Source: Malus domestica
Lineage: Eukaryota > Streptophyta > Magnoliopsida > Rosales > Rosaceae
DNA length: 64,000 nucleotides
Assembly (NCBI RefSeq): GCF_042453785.1
Contig: NC_091663.1
Coordinates: 36,725,001 to 36,789,000, forward strand
Direction: 5' to 3'
The notes below the pieces were generated by a model. It was not told the origin of the DNA, did no database searches, and saw only the letters and a list, made by a program, of their open reading frames with translations. A program made the translations under genes and the position numbers. Of the stretch, positions 33,667 through 46,630 are shown in pieces (positions within the stretch are counted from its first letter, which is position 1; the number at the start of each line of letters is the position of its first letter).

Positions 33667-33760
33667 TTGAGGCAGTGATGCTGAAAAACTACCTATTTTC
33701 TGAGGGATTAAATTCCCTACTGTGATTACAAAATTACCAATGGATCCTTCTGAGCCTCAA
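33667..33760 (+). ncRNA. Box C/D snoRNA 1
   Basis: A 7-bp terminal stem TTGAGGC (33667-33673) / GCCTCAA (33754-33760) encloses all box elements. C box GTGATGC is at 33675-33681, D' CTGA at 33700-33703, C' TGTGATT at 33721-33727 and D box CTGA at 33750-33753. Spacing is normal for plant box C/D RNAs that direct 2'-O-methylation. Guide stretches lie before D' (CTACCTATTT) and before D (CAATGGATCCTT). I cannot match either to rRNA from memory. The last base of the C box deviates from consensus. Confidence 0.75.
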
Positions 33761-33834
33761 CTCTCTTCTTCTTTATTTAATTTTTCCTTTTTATTTATTT
33801 AATTTTATTGGGTTTTAATTTCTCTGTTTAATCA

Positions 33835-33926
33835 AGAACCATTGACGTGATGATATGTTTATCGGAATTTCCATCGTGTCGACTAAAATTACAGACTACA
33901 ATTATCTGATCAATGACAATGGTTCT
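33835..33926 (+). ncRNA. Box C/D snoRNA 2, probable 25S rRNA guide
   Basis: A perfect 10-bp terminal stem AGAACCATTG (33835-33844) / CAATGGTTCT (33917-33926) encloses C box GTGATGA (33847-33853) and D box CTGA (33906-33909). The bases before the D box include CAGACTACAATT. As I recall it, plant 25S rRNA near its 5' end contains AATTGTAGTCTG, giving 12 complementary bases. The fifth base before the D box would then pair with a U, predicting 2'-O-methyl-U there. Internal C'/D' boxes are weak (GTGTCGA and CGGA). It lies 74 bp downstream of snoRNA 1, so the two probably share one precursor. Confidence 0.8.
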
Positions 33927-34269
33927 CTTTTTTTCTTTTCTTTTTTGGTTTCTCATTCTTTTTCCGTATTATTTTCAATTTTATAACCCAAAAAAAAAAC
34001 CCCAGATTTCTTTGGCCTAATTGTTTTGTTTTAATTGTCTTGAATTTATCATCTAAAATCAAAATCCAAGACATTTAATTTTATTAATTTTAAGGGGCCT
34101 AAATGTAAGTCGTGGACAGATTCAAGACCATAAACCCAATTAATCCTAATGACAATTAACTATTTGACATACTAAAACTATTATTTTACTATAAAAAAAC
34201 ATTAACCCTAATAACAAATATTAATGGAGCATCAAAATAACTGAAATTTTGGATGGTCAAAAAGTAAAA

Positions 34270-34625
34270 AATAAGTGCAGCGAAGATGAAAATACTTAGG
34301 TTAATTGGACACACGAGAAATAATAAAATTAAGAACGATAATTTCCATGGTAAAGTAAGCAAAAGACAGTTAAGGTAGTTTAGACACATAAATTGGTGGT
34401 TTGGACAAGTGAACCTAAAATGAGCAAAAATCAGTTAAGGTGGTTTGGACACGTGAACTGAAGACAGACAAACAAAAGATTAGGATAAAAAAGGTAGAGA
34501 AAAACTCGGAAATAGACTTTACAAAAAAAAAATATGGAATACTTGAAGCTCACAAAAGACTTTGACTTTAAATCGAGCCTAGTTGCATTTTATGATTCAT
34601 AAAGATAACCCCACTTAGTAGAATA
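34270..34625 (+). repeat. Ancient LINE 3' remnant
   Basis: Traces of the same LINE type as 8622-9000 in plus orientation: GGACACACGAGAAATAATAA (about 34310), GGTTTGGACACGTGAAC (about 34441) and TACTTGAAGCTCAC (about 34540), ending CCCCACTTAGTAG (about 34608). Heavily mutated with no frame. Confidence 0.55.
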
Positions 34626-34939
34626 AAATTTGATTATTATATTAAAATAATTGGAATTTTAAATATCCCGGTGTATAGGATGCATTCATACATTGGATAA
34701 GGTTGTATGTATTGGAGAAAAAAATTTCAAAGTAAACATTCAACAAATTGAGAAATTTGTAACAACACATTTATGAGAGACAAATTTTAATAATTAATAT
34801 ATTATTTTGGTAATCAAAGATTAATTTATTATTCTAATATATCATATATGCAAATAATCTAAAACCTAAAAGAATAAATTTTTATTGTGGAATTGGAAAA
34901 CCCTGTAGTCTAACACACACTTGCCTTCTTTCTGGCTTC

Positions 34940-37900
34940 TTATTCACTGTTGAACTGTGGAATTGGATTCCTCAGACGCAGCTGAATGCCGACGTGAATG
35001 ACATTCGTCGCCGCCGTCAAAATGTCTTGCTCGGCTTCTTTTGCCACCTCCATTGCATCTCTGGAATCAGAAACATTTCATTAAAACCGTTACGGAATGG
35101 AACTGTAGACGGGACTGAAATCGTCAAGTTGGTGAAAGTATACAGGGCGTTACCGAATTACAATGTCAGGGGGCATGGAAACCTCAATTTGGAGATACAT
35201 CTTGCCTTGTAACAAGTGATGCGTTATGCGTTCGACAACCATTTTCTGAAACACAAGCAGAAACAAGAACATTGGGTGTCTTGTTTCAAATCCAATCTTC
35301 TAATAAGATCGATATTTGAAATCTAATCATAAGCTCCAACTTGATCGATATTTTATCAACAGCCAGTGAAGAAATAACAACCAACTTGATAAAGAGACAA
35401 GAAATACCTCTGCATACTTCGATGAGATGATGGTAGAAACAGCTGCCTCAATGTCTTTTTCTGCAGGAGAAACATTTGTTGGGCATGCAGTTTCTTTGAG
35501 AATTTCTGGCTGATCTTCACTGGGGCAAATTTGTGAAATTGAAGGATCTGCAAAGAAGTAAGAGCAAGTTTGAGAATTTAAAAGATATAATGAGAAACCT
35601 GAATCATCTTATCCAATATAAGTGAATCGAACCGTGGATGAAAATTCTGAATGTATAAACACGAAAAATTAGGATAAAAGTCATTCCTAGTTTGTCTAAA
35701 ACTGAGCGTTCATAGTTTGTCTAGCTCAATATCGAAAACTCGCAATCCAAAAATGTGTAGCATACCTATGTGTATGAAAACCTCAGAGACTTCAGGATGG
35801 GATTTGTGAATCTGACGACGAACATTTTCTCCAATGTCATGTGCAGCGCTAACACTACAAAAAGGATCAACCTGGCAGGCAAAAGAAACAAATGAGATAC
35901 ATAACAGGAGATGGATTATTTGACAACGCCACAGAGTTTCAAAGAGAACCTCAATATGTACATCAAGGTATAGAGATGAACCAGCCCTCCTTGCCCTCAA
36001 GCGATGACAACCCTGCACACAGCCTGAAAGGTCATTTCAAACAGCAAAACGAAAAAGCTAAGATCCTAGCTAATACCATTAAGCTTAACAGAATACAGCC
36101 TTTCTTTGAGTAAGGGAGTTCAAAGACCAGATGATACATGGAGCAATAATTTCATAAATGCATTATAAGAATTAATAATCGGATACCTTCACACCCTCGA
36201 CTTGTACAATTGTTTGTTTCATAGGATCCAAAAGTTCTGCTGGGATTGCAGCATCCACCAGTTCCAAGACACTAAAATGGGGACACCGCCAAAAGAAAGA
36301 AAGAAAGAAAGAAAGCACACACATATATCAAATAGGGTCCTCAGAAATTAACAGAGACTCATACGCATACACAACAAGAGATGAATCAAGCTTGCATTAT
36401 TTTCTTTTTTGGTGAACAAGCTTGCATTATTTGATTAAAATTAAAGACCAACGGTAGACATACAGAGGTGCCATATATCTTTGCAACTATATTCATGATT
36501 GTAGGAACCAGCACGTGCAACAGCTTAAACAATCACATGTACTCCTTTGAAAATCTAAGAAGCAGTGTGATGTAATGGTGCATATAATAGAGAACAAAAA
36601 TCAGACCTCTGATGCCCAGTTTCAATTCCCGCCTTCAGGATCATGCCTGCGACAAGAAGTCCAGCTAGGGGATCCAGAAACTTTACTCCAAGGATTGAAC
36701 CTCCTAAAATCACAATGATTTAACCATGCTCAGTTTAGGATCACGGGTTTAAATTAGTTAATTCAAGAATATGAAATATAAGTTGACAAAGTGATCTGTA
36801 GGAAAAGCCAAAGTGTCTTACCAACTCCAATGAGAGCAACTACTGACGAAATGGCATCTGCACGATGATGCCATGCATTTGCTTTCATCAGTCCACTACC
36901 TTGTCTTTCCCCAGCCCGTAATGTAATCCAGTAAAGTCTTAAAAGCAAAGAGAAAGGCAAATAGTGAGTGGGAGAGAAAGAGAGGAGAAACGTAGGAGAA
37001 GAGCACGCATAAAGAGAGAAATGAACATAGAAGTTGAGATGGATAACTCATAATGACCTAAACAGCTATGTGGGTCAGATAATAAAATTTAACATTCGTT
37101 TCAATGGAAGAAAAGTCTTGAAAAATTAAAGTTTTATAAACTTTGGTACCCTTCCTTAACAGATATTGAAAAAACAGTCATGCTCAGTGCTAGAACAGGG
37201 TACTCCATGTCAACTCCATGATGACGATGACTATGCCCATGCTCATGTGTCAATGACTGACTAACTATAGCAGGATCTGCTGAAAACAATCCCTGTACAT
37301 GGAAGATCAACGAAGAATTGGATTCAATATCAAGAGAAACTGATCACGATTTTCAACAGTCAATAGTCTATCAATCTGAAATCATTTGGAAACAGAAAAA
37401 GTAACTCCATATGAGTAATCGACATTTACCATCAAAAGATCCAAAGCATGCCATGCAATGCCACCAGCCGTGGCCAACAGCATACAAGAGATTCCAAGTG
37501 CTCCAAGAGTCTCAAATTTACCGTGTCCTGGAAAAACAAGAAAACAATTGTATAATGTTCCAAGTTTCCAAAAAACACAAGGCAACGAAATACACAAGTA
37601 GGGTGTATATGCATAATGTGAGATCAATGGAGTAGCGTGTAGGTACAAATCAAGAGTGACCATATGGGTGTTCTTTGTCTTTCGGAGCCTTTGCAGCTTT
37701 AAATGACCATAAAGCAACGCTGCTAAGAACCTGAAAACATAAGCAGAAATGAAAAAAAAGGAAGCGTGCATGATACATCTTAAAACAGAGCAGATCTGAG
37801 ATAAAGAAAGATGTCGGTACATCAAACTCTACTCAACCCCAAAATTCTAAAGAGTAACACATATTCAAGTAGACATTATGCAACATTGACAAGCAAGTTC

Positions 37901-38533
37901 AGTGAAAATTCAGCTCCTAAACATGCAAGTTCAGCTCATATATACAAAATTCAGCTCCTAAACAAGAACATCTAATTCTCGCAAAAACCAACATGGGGAA
38001 GCAAGAAAATCATAAATTCAGCTCCTAATTACAAAATTCAGCTTCTAATTACAAATTTCTGCTCCTAAATGTCCTGACTCCCAATTACAAAATTCAGTTT
38101 CTAAATACATAATTTCTGCTCCTTAACATCCAATTCTCCAAAAAGCAAAAAAACCAACATGGGGTAAGCAAGAACAAAAACACAAGAATGTTACCACGTC
38201 GGAGACCGAATGGGCGGCATCAGCAATGATCGCCGTGCTTCCGGACAAGTAACCCGTCAAAGCTTTCCCGGCAGCCAGTCCAACATCAGCTGCCAATCCC
38301 ATCCGGAAAATCTTCTCCCCCTCTTCACCGGAGAGGCGATGCTGATCATCGTTTTGGTGGTGGGAGTGGCCCAAATGCCACCGTCTGGCGATCGAGTAAA
38401 TAGGGTTTTGCAGATGGGAATCGAGGGGCTGGGATATTGTGGGACTGGGAAGAGGAGGACGATGATTGTGCTTGTGAACGTGGAAAGCGAGCCTTTTGCG
38501 TACAGAATTGAGATTGTGGAATCTGAATCCCAT
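34940..38533 (-). CDS. Metal tolerance protein, Fe/Zn-CDF group (MTPC1/MTP6 type)
   Basis: Cation diffusion facilitator; exports divalent metal by proton antiport across an organelle membrane. Twelve exons (minus): 38533-38195, 37730-37661, 37527-37430, 37292-37150, 36937-36822, 36703-36607, 36271-36187, 36012-35950, 35871-35766, 35547-35408, 35245-35154, 35060-34940; 489 residues, all GT-AG and in phase. A basic Ser/Leu-poor N-terminus rich in His/Arg precedes SGEEGEKIFRMGLAADVGLA. TM2 carries IIADAAHSVSD (HxxxD) and TM5 WHHRADAISS (HxxxD), the metal site. A His-rich loop (HEHGHSHRHH) lies between. The C-terminal cytoplasmic domain has GCHRLRARRAGSSLYLDVHI. The HxxxD pair and overall match suggest MTPC1 (MTP6); relatives are reported in mitochondria, so localisation is inference. 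Confidence 0.92.
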
Positions 38534-38880
38534 TGCTGGAGCTCGAAAGAAACGTCTTCGGAAACTGGGTTTTCAGTGGTGGAATTTGAAATCGATCAGA
38601 GATTGAGAAAGAAGGATGGAGCTTGAAGGTGAAGGTGAAGCCATTAGGCTTTAAGCTATCAAGTATCAACCGTTCTTTTTGTCAACGTAACTTTTGTGTT
38701 TGGAATTTGCAAATTTTTATCCTATATCCTTTTGGGCTCGATGGGTTTAGACTGAAAAATAAGGCTCTTTTGAAATGCTTATTTAGAAAGCACTTTTGCG
38801 GATAAGCAATTTTATTATATGCGAGTCCAAATATTTGTATAGATAAAAAAAGCTTTTAACTACCAAACGTTATTAGAAAT
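38534..38880. other. MTP 5' flank
   Basis: Upstream of the MTP start codon, with the probable 5' leader (minus). The overlapping ORF 38669-38346 reads the exon in another frame and is not used. Confidence 0.4.
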
Positions 38881-39198
38881 GCTTAGAGCATCTCTAAATG
38901 AGATGTTAAAATGTCCACATAAACTATAACGGTAAAATAAGATCACACTAAGGAATGCTGGTGTTGACATTCATGTCTCTTTGGTGTATTTGATGAACGG
39001 TCCTGATTTAATAAGTATTAAACGTCTTTAATTAAATTTTTTTTGGTTTAATCATTTATTTTGTAATATAATAAAATAATAATTTTATTTGACATATCGG
39101 GTGGAGAGTACAACTTTAAAAAATGTGAAAACGCCACATAAGCTGTCAAATTTAAATTTTATGTTCAAAATTTGACACCTCCTTTGGAAATGCTCTTA
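38881..39198. repeat. MITE with AGAGCAT ends
   Basis: Starts CTTAGAGCATCTC and ends GAAATGCTCTTAG, forming an imperfect inverted repeat. The interior repeats AAATGAGATGTTAAAATG-type against AATTTGACACCTCC. No coding. Confidence 0.55.
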
Positions 39199-39261
39199 GT
39201 TAACTGAAAACACTTTTAACTATTTTCAAACATATCTGTAAACTCACAAGGATTTTATTAT

Positions 39262-39416
39262 AAGGAAAACTAATGAAAAATGTTTGAAAACTTTGAGTTT
39301 TAACGATAAGGACAAAATAAATGGTAAAGTGAATAGTACCATGATTGACATTTTAGTGTAAAAATATAATTTTTCATTAAAGTGAACAGTACCGGAAGTT
39401 TTTTGTTAAAATTCCC
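39262..39416 (+). repeat. Small MITE copy C
   Basis: Best preserved plus-strand copy: AAGGAAAACTAATGAAAA to TGTTAAAATTCCC, with AGTGAATAGTACC and GAACAGTACCGGAAG inside. Confidence 0.7.
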
Positions 39417-40591
39417 TTTATTATATTAGTTCTTAAGGTTAAGGCAATACAAACTTATTTATCAAATTTACAAATCTTTAAATATTATTTATTTTGTGGC
39501 TGTTTACTTTTGGATCAGTATGTAATATGTAATTAGTTAGTACTTTTTTATATAAATCCCAAGGCATTGTAACGAGAAAGAAATAATTCTTTGATTTCTT
39601 CTCCAATCTCTCTTGTTCTTCGTATCTCTTATATATCATTTCTAACATTTCCAACTTTTTTAAAAACATTTATTCCAAAGTTTGAAAATGACTTAGATAC
39701 ACCTCCGACACTACAACATCTTAAATTAATATTACAATATCATGTGGGTAATTATCATGGATTTGGGTACAATACAAACATATATATATATATAAATATA
39801 ATACAATCACTATTTCGACGATTAGAATATAAGCAATTTTCTACTATAAACAACACTAAAAGAAGACATAAGAGTAAGAAAAAGACCCTACAACCATCTC
39901 CAACCGAAAAGGCTTAATATAGCCAAAGTCCATAATTAAAGCCCTACAAAAAATTGTTTTTAAATGAAAAGTATCAGACATACTCATAAACCGTCTCCAA
40001 CCAAAAGGGCTAAACATAACCCTCTCAATAATAATTGGTTAATTTAGTTAAATTATCATTAGATGTTTTCAAATCTGATATTCGAATTTGAATCAATTAT
40101 TACAACTGAGAGGCTGACTCCAAAAAAGGGCTAAGAGAAAGTTTCATTTGACCAGCCTGATACCCTTTTCGCCAAATAATTGTCTGGTGAGTTCTATACC
40201 CCCAAAACCATAATTCAATTCTGATGGTCAACAAATCCAATCCTCAAATTAAAGTATTAGGCCCAAGAATTTTTATATTTGTTTGTAGTAACGAGATAAA
40301 GGCTGCTCAATGTTAGAATATTTTTTTCACCCTATTAAAATTAAAATTAATGATCAGTAGAGAGTCCCTTATGAGCATCCAGATCAACAGTCACGATGGC
40401 TTTTACAAGCTCTCACTCGTTTCAATAATCCGGTCATCCCAAAACTGAGAGACGCTCGAGTAAGGGTTTCTCATCCATTCGAGTTGAGATTTCCGTGCCA
40501 CGTCACCAATCCGCCCAAAAACTTGATCCAATAAAAGGGAGAGAAACAGAACTAACGCGTTCTTAACACATCCACTCTGGATTATAGGACC
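39417..40591. other. Spacer and LUMINIDEPENDENS 3' flank
   Basis: AT-rich, with a (TA)n run near 39780-39792 and two CCATCTCCAACC / CCGTCTCCAACC words (39893, 39991) typical of an old MITE. No credible gene. The 40582-40851 ORF is a frame shadow of the LD exon. Confidence 0.4.
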
Positions 40592-43500
40592 TCAGCGTCC
40601 GCCGCGATTAGGCCATCTGTTTCCCTGCTGCCTATTATGGTCCCGGTATCCGGCAGGATTCCTTCCCCTCGACCTGTAATCCTGTCCCGGGTTTGTTCTG
40701 TGTTCTCTTCCGTACATATACCCGGGATTTCTACGCGGACTATTATCCGGGCTCCACGATTGGAAATCTTGGTTGCCGCCAACATGTTCATTTCCTTCCC
40801 AAGAAGGACCTGACAACAGGTGAGGCTGCAAATGCCCTCCAGAAGATGCATTATACTGATTTTGGTTCTCTATGTAATGGTACTTTGAAGGCAAATCCTG
40901 CCCGGCTCTCCACGAATCTGATGGAGGGCCGGGTTTTCCCATCGGCTGTTTAGGCGTGTACATAGGAATGTGAGGTTCAGAAAAACGGGATTGTTGTACT
41001 GGCTGCGGCTGTCTTTGTTGCCTTGCCGGAGTGGAATACAAGGGCTGCTGCCGTTCTGCTACATTATAAGAGTTAGATAGGGGAGCTTGTTCGTGATTGA
41101 TCGTGCTTTCACCCCAAACTGAAGGCACGGCCGTGTTTGATACGTTGTGGAAATGCGTGTCCTTCATGGTTAAAGCCATCTCTGAGGCTGGTGATTGCAT
41201 ACGATGATAATCTGGTGAGTATGAAGGTACTGCCGGTTGGGAAGTTGATAGCCGTTGCGGCGGAATAATGTGATGAGCAGATGAAACCTGCGGCATCCGT
41301 TGGGGAAATGCATTCCTTCCAGCATCTCCTTTCCATCCACTCTGCAAAAAGCACAGAAAAACAAGCAGTTTATACAGCGTATACAATGGAGGTTTAACTT
41401 TTACCAAAAATCTCATGGGAACGCAATGCACAGAAATTTTTTATATTACTAGTCAAAAACTGCAACAGTGTATACAATGTCTGGCAAAACTTGCCAAATG
41501 AGGCCGAGTAACGCACCGTTCCAGGGTTGCTTGAAGGCGTCGGGGATGGAAGAGAAACTTCGACCCTCTCCTCCATTTTTCTACCTAAACCATTTACATT
41601 ACCAGCAACACCAACCCCACCAACCCCACCAGACTTTATCATATCCAGCAATTTTACTGTGTCCTCGCTCGACAAGTTAGCAGCATCGCCAGAAGTCAAA
41701 GCAAACACCAGTTCTGGATTTTTTAGCAGTACGGCAAGCAGTTCTAGATCCGGTTCAGCTGCGCTAGCATTATTAATTTGAGATAAGGCCGGTGGAAACG
41801 AAGCGACACTGTTTGCTCCTTGAGAAGGAACGACCATTGTTTCTGCATTATGTACTTCTCTGTTATGGGAAGCCTGTGTTTCAGTGGTATCAGCAACATC
41901 AGGCGGTTGTTCTATTGGTATTTCTGGTGTTAATGAATCATCATAATCCATTTCAATGTCCCATGGTTCCTTCGGGTTAGACGGTATCTCCTGAACTGTC
42001 CGGTAGATGGTTTCCTTCTCACGGCGGTTTCTGTTTCTCTGGACTTCGATTTCTTTGCAATATTCACCACCACCAACGCTCCACGAGGGATCGAATTTTA
42101 TTTCTGCAGAACGGAAAGACAACGCATGAAAAAGGTTGATATCTGCAGAAAATGTTACCTTCAGCACTTACAGAAGCCATCAAGCAACCAAAAAACCATA
42201 TTAAATAATAATGGACGAATTTAACATTGTCCGGAATCTCTGTTTCTGCTTCCTCTAAACAATGAACCTTCATTTATCTGTTAATGCCTTCAGAGCCAAG
42301 TCCAATAGGTATCATAGGATAAAACACGTCTCGTGACCATCTCACCGCACGTGATAGGTAGAAGACGGGTATATCCCCGTCACAGGTAAGTCCCCCTCGT
42401 CCTTCTCAAGATACATTCTTAGTGAATCATGTTACCAGAGTTTCGGTGAATCATGTTACCAGAGTTTCAGTGCTGGCCGTAGGGATTTGGACAGTAATCA
42501 GTCATTCATTTGTATCTTTTTCATGCTAATGAATTCAAAATTGATGATATTTCCATTCACTCAGCCTGCTTGGTAGAATTTCCCACTTAAACTACAGAAA
42601 ACATGTCGAGTGGACCTCATTCACATAGGAACCAATAAAATAGTCATGACACTTTATTTAAATTTCTTACAAGGAAAAATGTAATAAAACTAATCTCGTA
42701 TCACATTACTTCAGTAACGTGTGTGGCAAAATGGCCCCCAGAAATATCAAAATCCATAACGGTGATTGAATAGAGGAGAAAGCAAGGAGAGGAAAATGAG
42801 GTACAATTCATTTCTGTCAACAAAACAAACAATGACATTAATATGCTTAGAAAGTTAGAAACCTAAACTGAGCGAGCCATTTTTATCCGGCAAGGAACAC
42901 CCGCTCAGGCACCAGTACACCCAGCTATTGTAACATATAAGAAATTACATCCTCCAATCGTTTTCTCTATGCAGCACATTTAATCTACTGGATAATATTG
43001 ATGCCTGGACTGTAACATTCCCTACCAATACCAAGCGTCTAAGGAAAGAGCAACACTCAACTGCTATAAGATTGAGCTAGAGCACCCGTTTAGTAAGTGG
43101 GAGGCCTTGAGTTCAACTCTTATGAGTGAACAAAAAAGACGAAAAATAGTTGCTCAAGGAAATTATTGATCAATGAGAAGCTCTCCCACTATGATATATG
43201 TTGGAAATACTGAAGGCAAACTCCCAACAAACTGTATACAATTTGGGAGGATATCTTCTTTTTTTTCCTTTTCCCTTTTCCCTTTCCATTAAGCCTACTG
43301 ATTTCACATTTAAAATTACGAACAAAGAGTCAAAGGAACCAGAAAAGAGCCACTAAAAGCATATGTACCTGGAGGCATCTTCCATGGGATCTGGATTCTC
43401 TGGCACTTCTCTAATATGGGCTCCTTCAAATCCAGACTCCGCTTTGGGGCAAGAGAAGTTTCGGGCTTATTAGGAACTTCCCTCTCTTTCAAAGGATATG

Positions 43501-46500
43501 TCGCAGGTTTCTTCGGTTCCTCAATATTAGACCGAATTGGAACTTTGGGTACCACGGGCAAAATGCTTGCCTGAGAGATTGTAAGTTTGTCCACACCTTC
43601 AGTCTTCAATTCTTTATTTTCATGGGATGAACGAGATTTCCCATACTTGCTCTGCATAAATTGTGCTCGCATTTTTGCTTTTTGGATATCATCAGCAGAC
43701 ATTGGACGAGCCTGACTCACAGTTGTTGTCCTTGTGGCCGGTACACTTCTCCCAGCTGATTGGCCAGGCTGTTCCACCAACTGAACTTTTCTGCGCTCAC
43801 GAAATTCTGCCACTAGCTAAGGAAATAGGCTTCTTCACTCTCATATGTTTTAAAAAATCAACTTATACACAAAATATTCGTATAACCTTTTTTAGGCCAT
43901 CCACATAGAAATATAACAACACAGAAATAGAACTTATCATTGACAAAGCCTACTTTTCTTAACTAGTGATATAATTTTTTTTTCAAACCAGTAGATGTTA
44001 CTCAGGAATTCTAATATACCACTTGGGAGAAAATTGTAAAAACCTATATTAAGGATACGAGATGAAGATACACCCAAGATGTTCTTCTTATTTGACTCAT
44101 CTGGTGATGCTGTCAATAACTTCAAGGGTTCTGACGCCTCTAATTTCCTGAAAAATACATACAAGATTAACACCACAAACACTATCTTACGAAAATGTAC
44201 GTCAGAAGAAAGAAACATTCTTACCTGGTTTCTGCACTTTCAAAATGTGTTCCAAGGATGTCTTCCTGTACAACATGAAAGAACAATCTGTAAAACTTAT
44301 GCAACTTAAATCAATTTGAATGAATTTTTTATTAAATCACAAAGCACTTACAGAAATATCCATATTTGACTTCCATGATTCTGAATCGCCCATAACTTCA
44401 TCGATACTGCAAGAAAATCATAGATTATTAAAAACTGTTTACACAATTTTTCAGTGCATTGGCAATGAGAAATGTACTTGCCTCTGCTTCAGAATTACTA
44501 ACTCTTCCGAATCGCTAGATGTTTTAATGCCATTTGGTTTCTTCATAGCTTGGCTTCTCGCTAATAGCTTGCTCCACCTTGATAGCAAAACTCTTGCCCT
44601 GTTTGATATGTCTGATCTTCAAATCAGATAAAATGAGATTCAAAAATTTCATGGTTTATAAAAAAATGACAGATAAAGCAATATAGAAATGCTTATTATA
44701 CAAAAGAATCTTGCCAGACATAAAACTAAGATGAATGAGAAGAAAAATGTCATGGTGTATAGTAAAATACAGCCGAAGCACCTAGAGAGTTGCTACTTCT
44801 ACTAAACAAAGTTTAAATACATCAAAGAAATAGAATTATCAACACATATGGAGAACCTTGATTTATTGAGCAAAAACAAGTTTAACCACACAGAGATGAC
44901 ACGAAAGAAGAACTTGAGAAAGACAAGGGAAGATAGAGAGAGGTGACAAAGAAAGCCCCAAAGAACTATCCGTAACAAATGCACACCTGGTGTCCTGTAA
45001 AACCGCAGTCGATTAACACTTTGCAGTACGGCTGACATATGCAAAGGAAGAGCTTTATGAAGAGGCAAATGACAAAGAACCTGTGCAGCCGGTAATTATT
45101 TGAATTTTAAGCAACAATCATTAACTGTGGAAGATAGATAATTGACAATATGGATTCCAGTCCAATAAATACCTTTAAGATAACAAGTAGAACACTTGTT
45201 TGTTCTTCGACAGCAGCTTCACTCAACCATGTTACTAAAATAATTACACCACCATTAGTTAAAAACCTGCACGTATACAAGTGGAAGTTTGGAACATGAA
45301 AAGAGACAAACTGCTTTGTACTATGAAACCTATAAAGTGATTTGTAAGTACCAACATAATACTGAAGAATTTTGTATCCGCATAATCCACTCCATCAGTT
45401 TCACTTGCCCAGAAAATGTTTCTTCTTTCCGCATCAAGTTGAAAATATCTTCTACGAAACGTTTATCTAAGTCGTCTAATCCAGAAAGAGCATTATCTTG
45501 CGTTGAGCATGATGGTGCGTCGTCAACAGTGGAGGGACCAACAGAGTTCAAGGGAACTGGATCACTTGGAATCAAAGAATCAGGGCTTGTTGAGACCCCA
45601 TCCCGCAAATCTTCATGTTCACCGGATTTCAAGGCCTTTTCCCTTGACAACTGGACTAGTTTTTTGACTCTCGACCGTTGACTGTTAAAGAAATCACGAA
45701 CCTGTCAATCAATGGAACTCATGTAAGAAGCAATTAAACTAATCACCACCAAAGAGCAACACAGAAGAAAACGTCATGTTGGGTATGTATAATCAACCCT
45801 AAAATAGCCAATAGTAAAGTGTAAGGGCCATATATCATTATCAGTTTGAACAACATTGGCGCTCATGGGAAGGGTCGTATGATGGCTTAAACTAAATGCA
45901 TTACGAAAACATCTAAAGGAACAAGTAATTTGAGAAGGAAAGCTGAATGAAAGAAAGAACCTGTGTGACTGTAACGCCGAATAGAGCACTGAGCTCCCGA
46001 GATTCCTTCTTACTAATCGTATCTTTAATCGAAAAAATAGATTGCATATACTTTATAGCCTTTGGATTTAACAAATCTCTAGGTCTTTTTCCTGCAATTG
46101 GACCATCTAGTTATTAGATAACAGATGATGGCCACATGAAACAAACACGAAAAATGTATAAAAAATTGTGAATAGAAAACTATAGCATCCAGATGGGTAT
46201 ATAGCATCTCACATAATCAAACTAAATAAAGCAAATTAAACAAGATTAAACATCAAATTAGCCATAATTAACAATAATAATCCAACTTCCAAGACTTACC
46301 AATCTTAATTGAAAGAGCACCAGCTGCCTGCGTGTCACAAAACGAAAGAACAAAATATTAGAATTACGGATTGCAATTTTCTTTCAAATTTTCCTCCAAT
46401 TTCTCGGGAAACCAAACACGCAGAACGCAAATTCAAATTCAAATTCAAATTCGAAGACAACGCACCATTTCTTGGGAGAGAGGATTGACGCCGGTGAGTT

Positions 46501-46630
46501 TGCATTGGGTGCCGACAATTCTCTGGAGCTGATCGATCTGGCTGTGGAAAAGCTCCCTCTGAGAGTCCAAGAACTTCCCGAAGGACTCCGCGGATGTCCC
46601 AATCTCCATCTCCACCGAGAGATTCTCCAT
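40592..46630 (-). CDS. LD: LUMINIDEPENDENS, homeodomain flowering-time regulator
   Basis: Nuclear protein of the autonomous flowering pathway, which lowers FLC-type repressor activity. Thirteen exons (minus): 46630-46466, 46327-46300, 46091-45961, 45701-45352, 45266-45173, 45080-44987, 44611-44482, 44406-44352, 44265-44225, 44147-44059, 43806-43369, 42103-41517, 41341-40592; 983 residues (Arabidopsis about 950). N-terminus EIGTSAESFGKFLDSQRELF; homeodomain-like part near 58-115 (KIGKRPRDLLNPKAIKYMQS to VTQVRDFFNSQRSRVKKL); TFIIS N-like helical part with RKEETFSGQVKLMEWIM; ERRKVQLVEQPGQ and RPMSADDIQKAKMRAQFMQS; EPWDIEMDYDDSLTPEIP; Gln/Pro/Arg-rich tail ending in Gly/Arg. Start chosen by similarity; an upstream in-frame ATG at 46672 would add 14 residues. 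Intron 7 needs a GC donor. Confidence 0.95.

Noticed and set aside
36293-36317. (GAAA)n stretch in an MTP intron as a functional element
   Set aside because: A plain microsatellite in intronic DNA, with nothing beyond the repeat itself.
38346-38669. Alternative N-terminus for the metal tolerance protein starting MILDSLKPNG
   Set aside because: It is in a different frame from the conserved EEGEKIF block and ends without a splice into exon 2.
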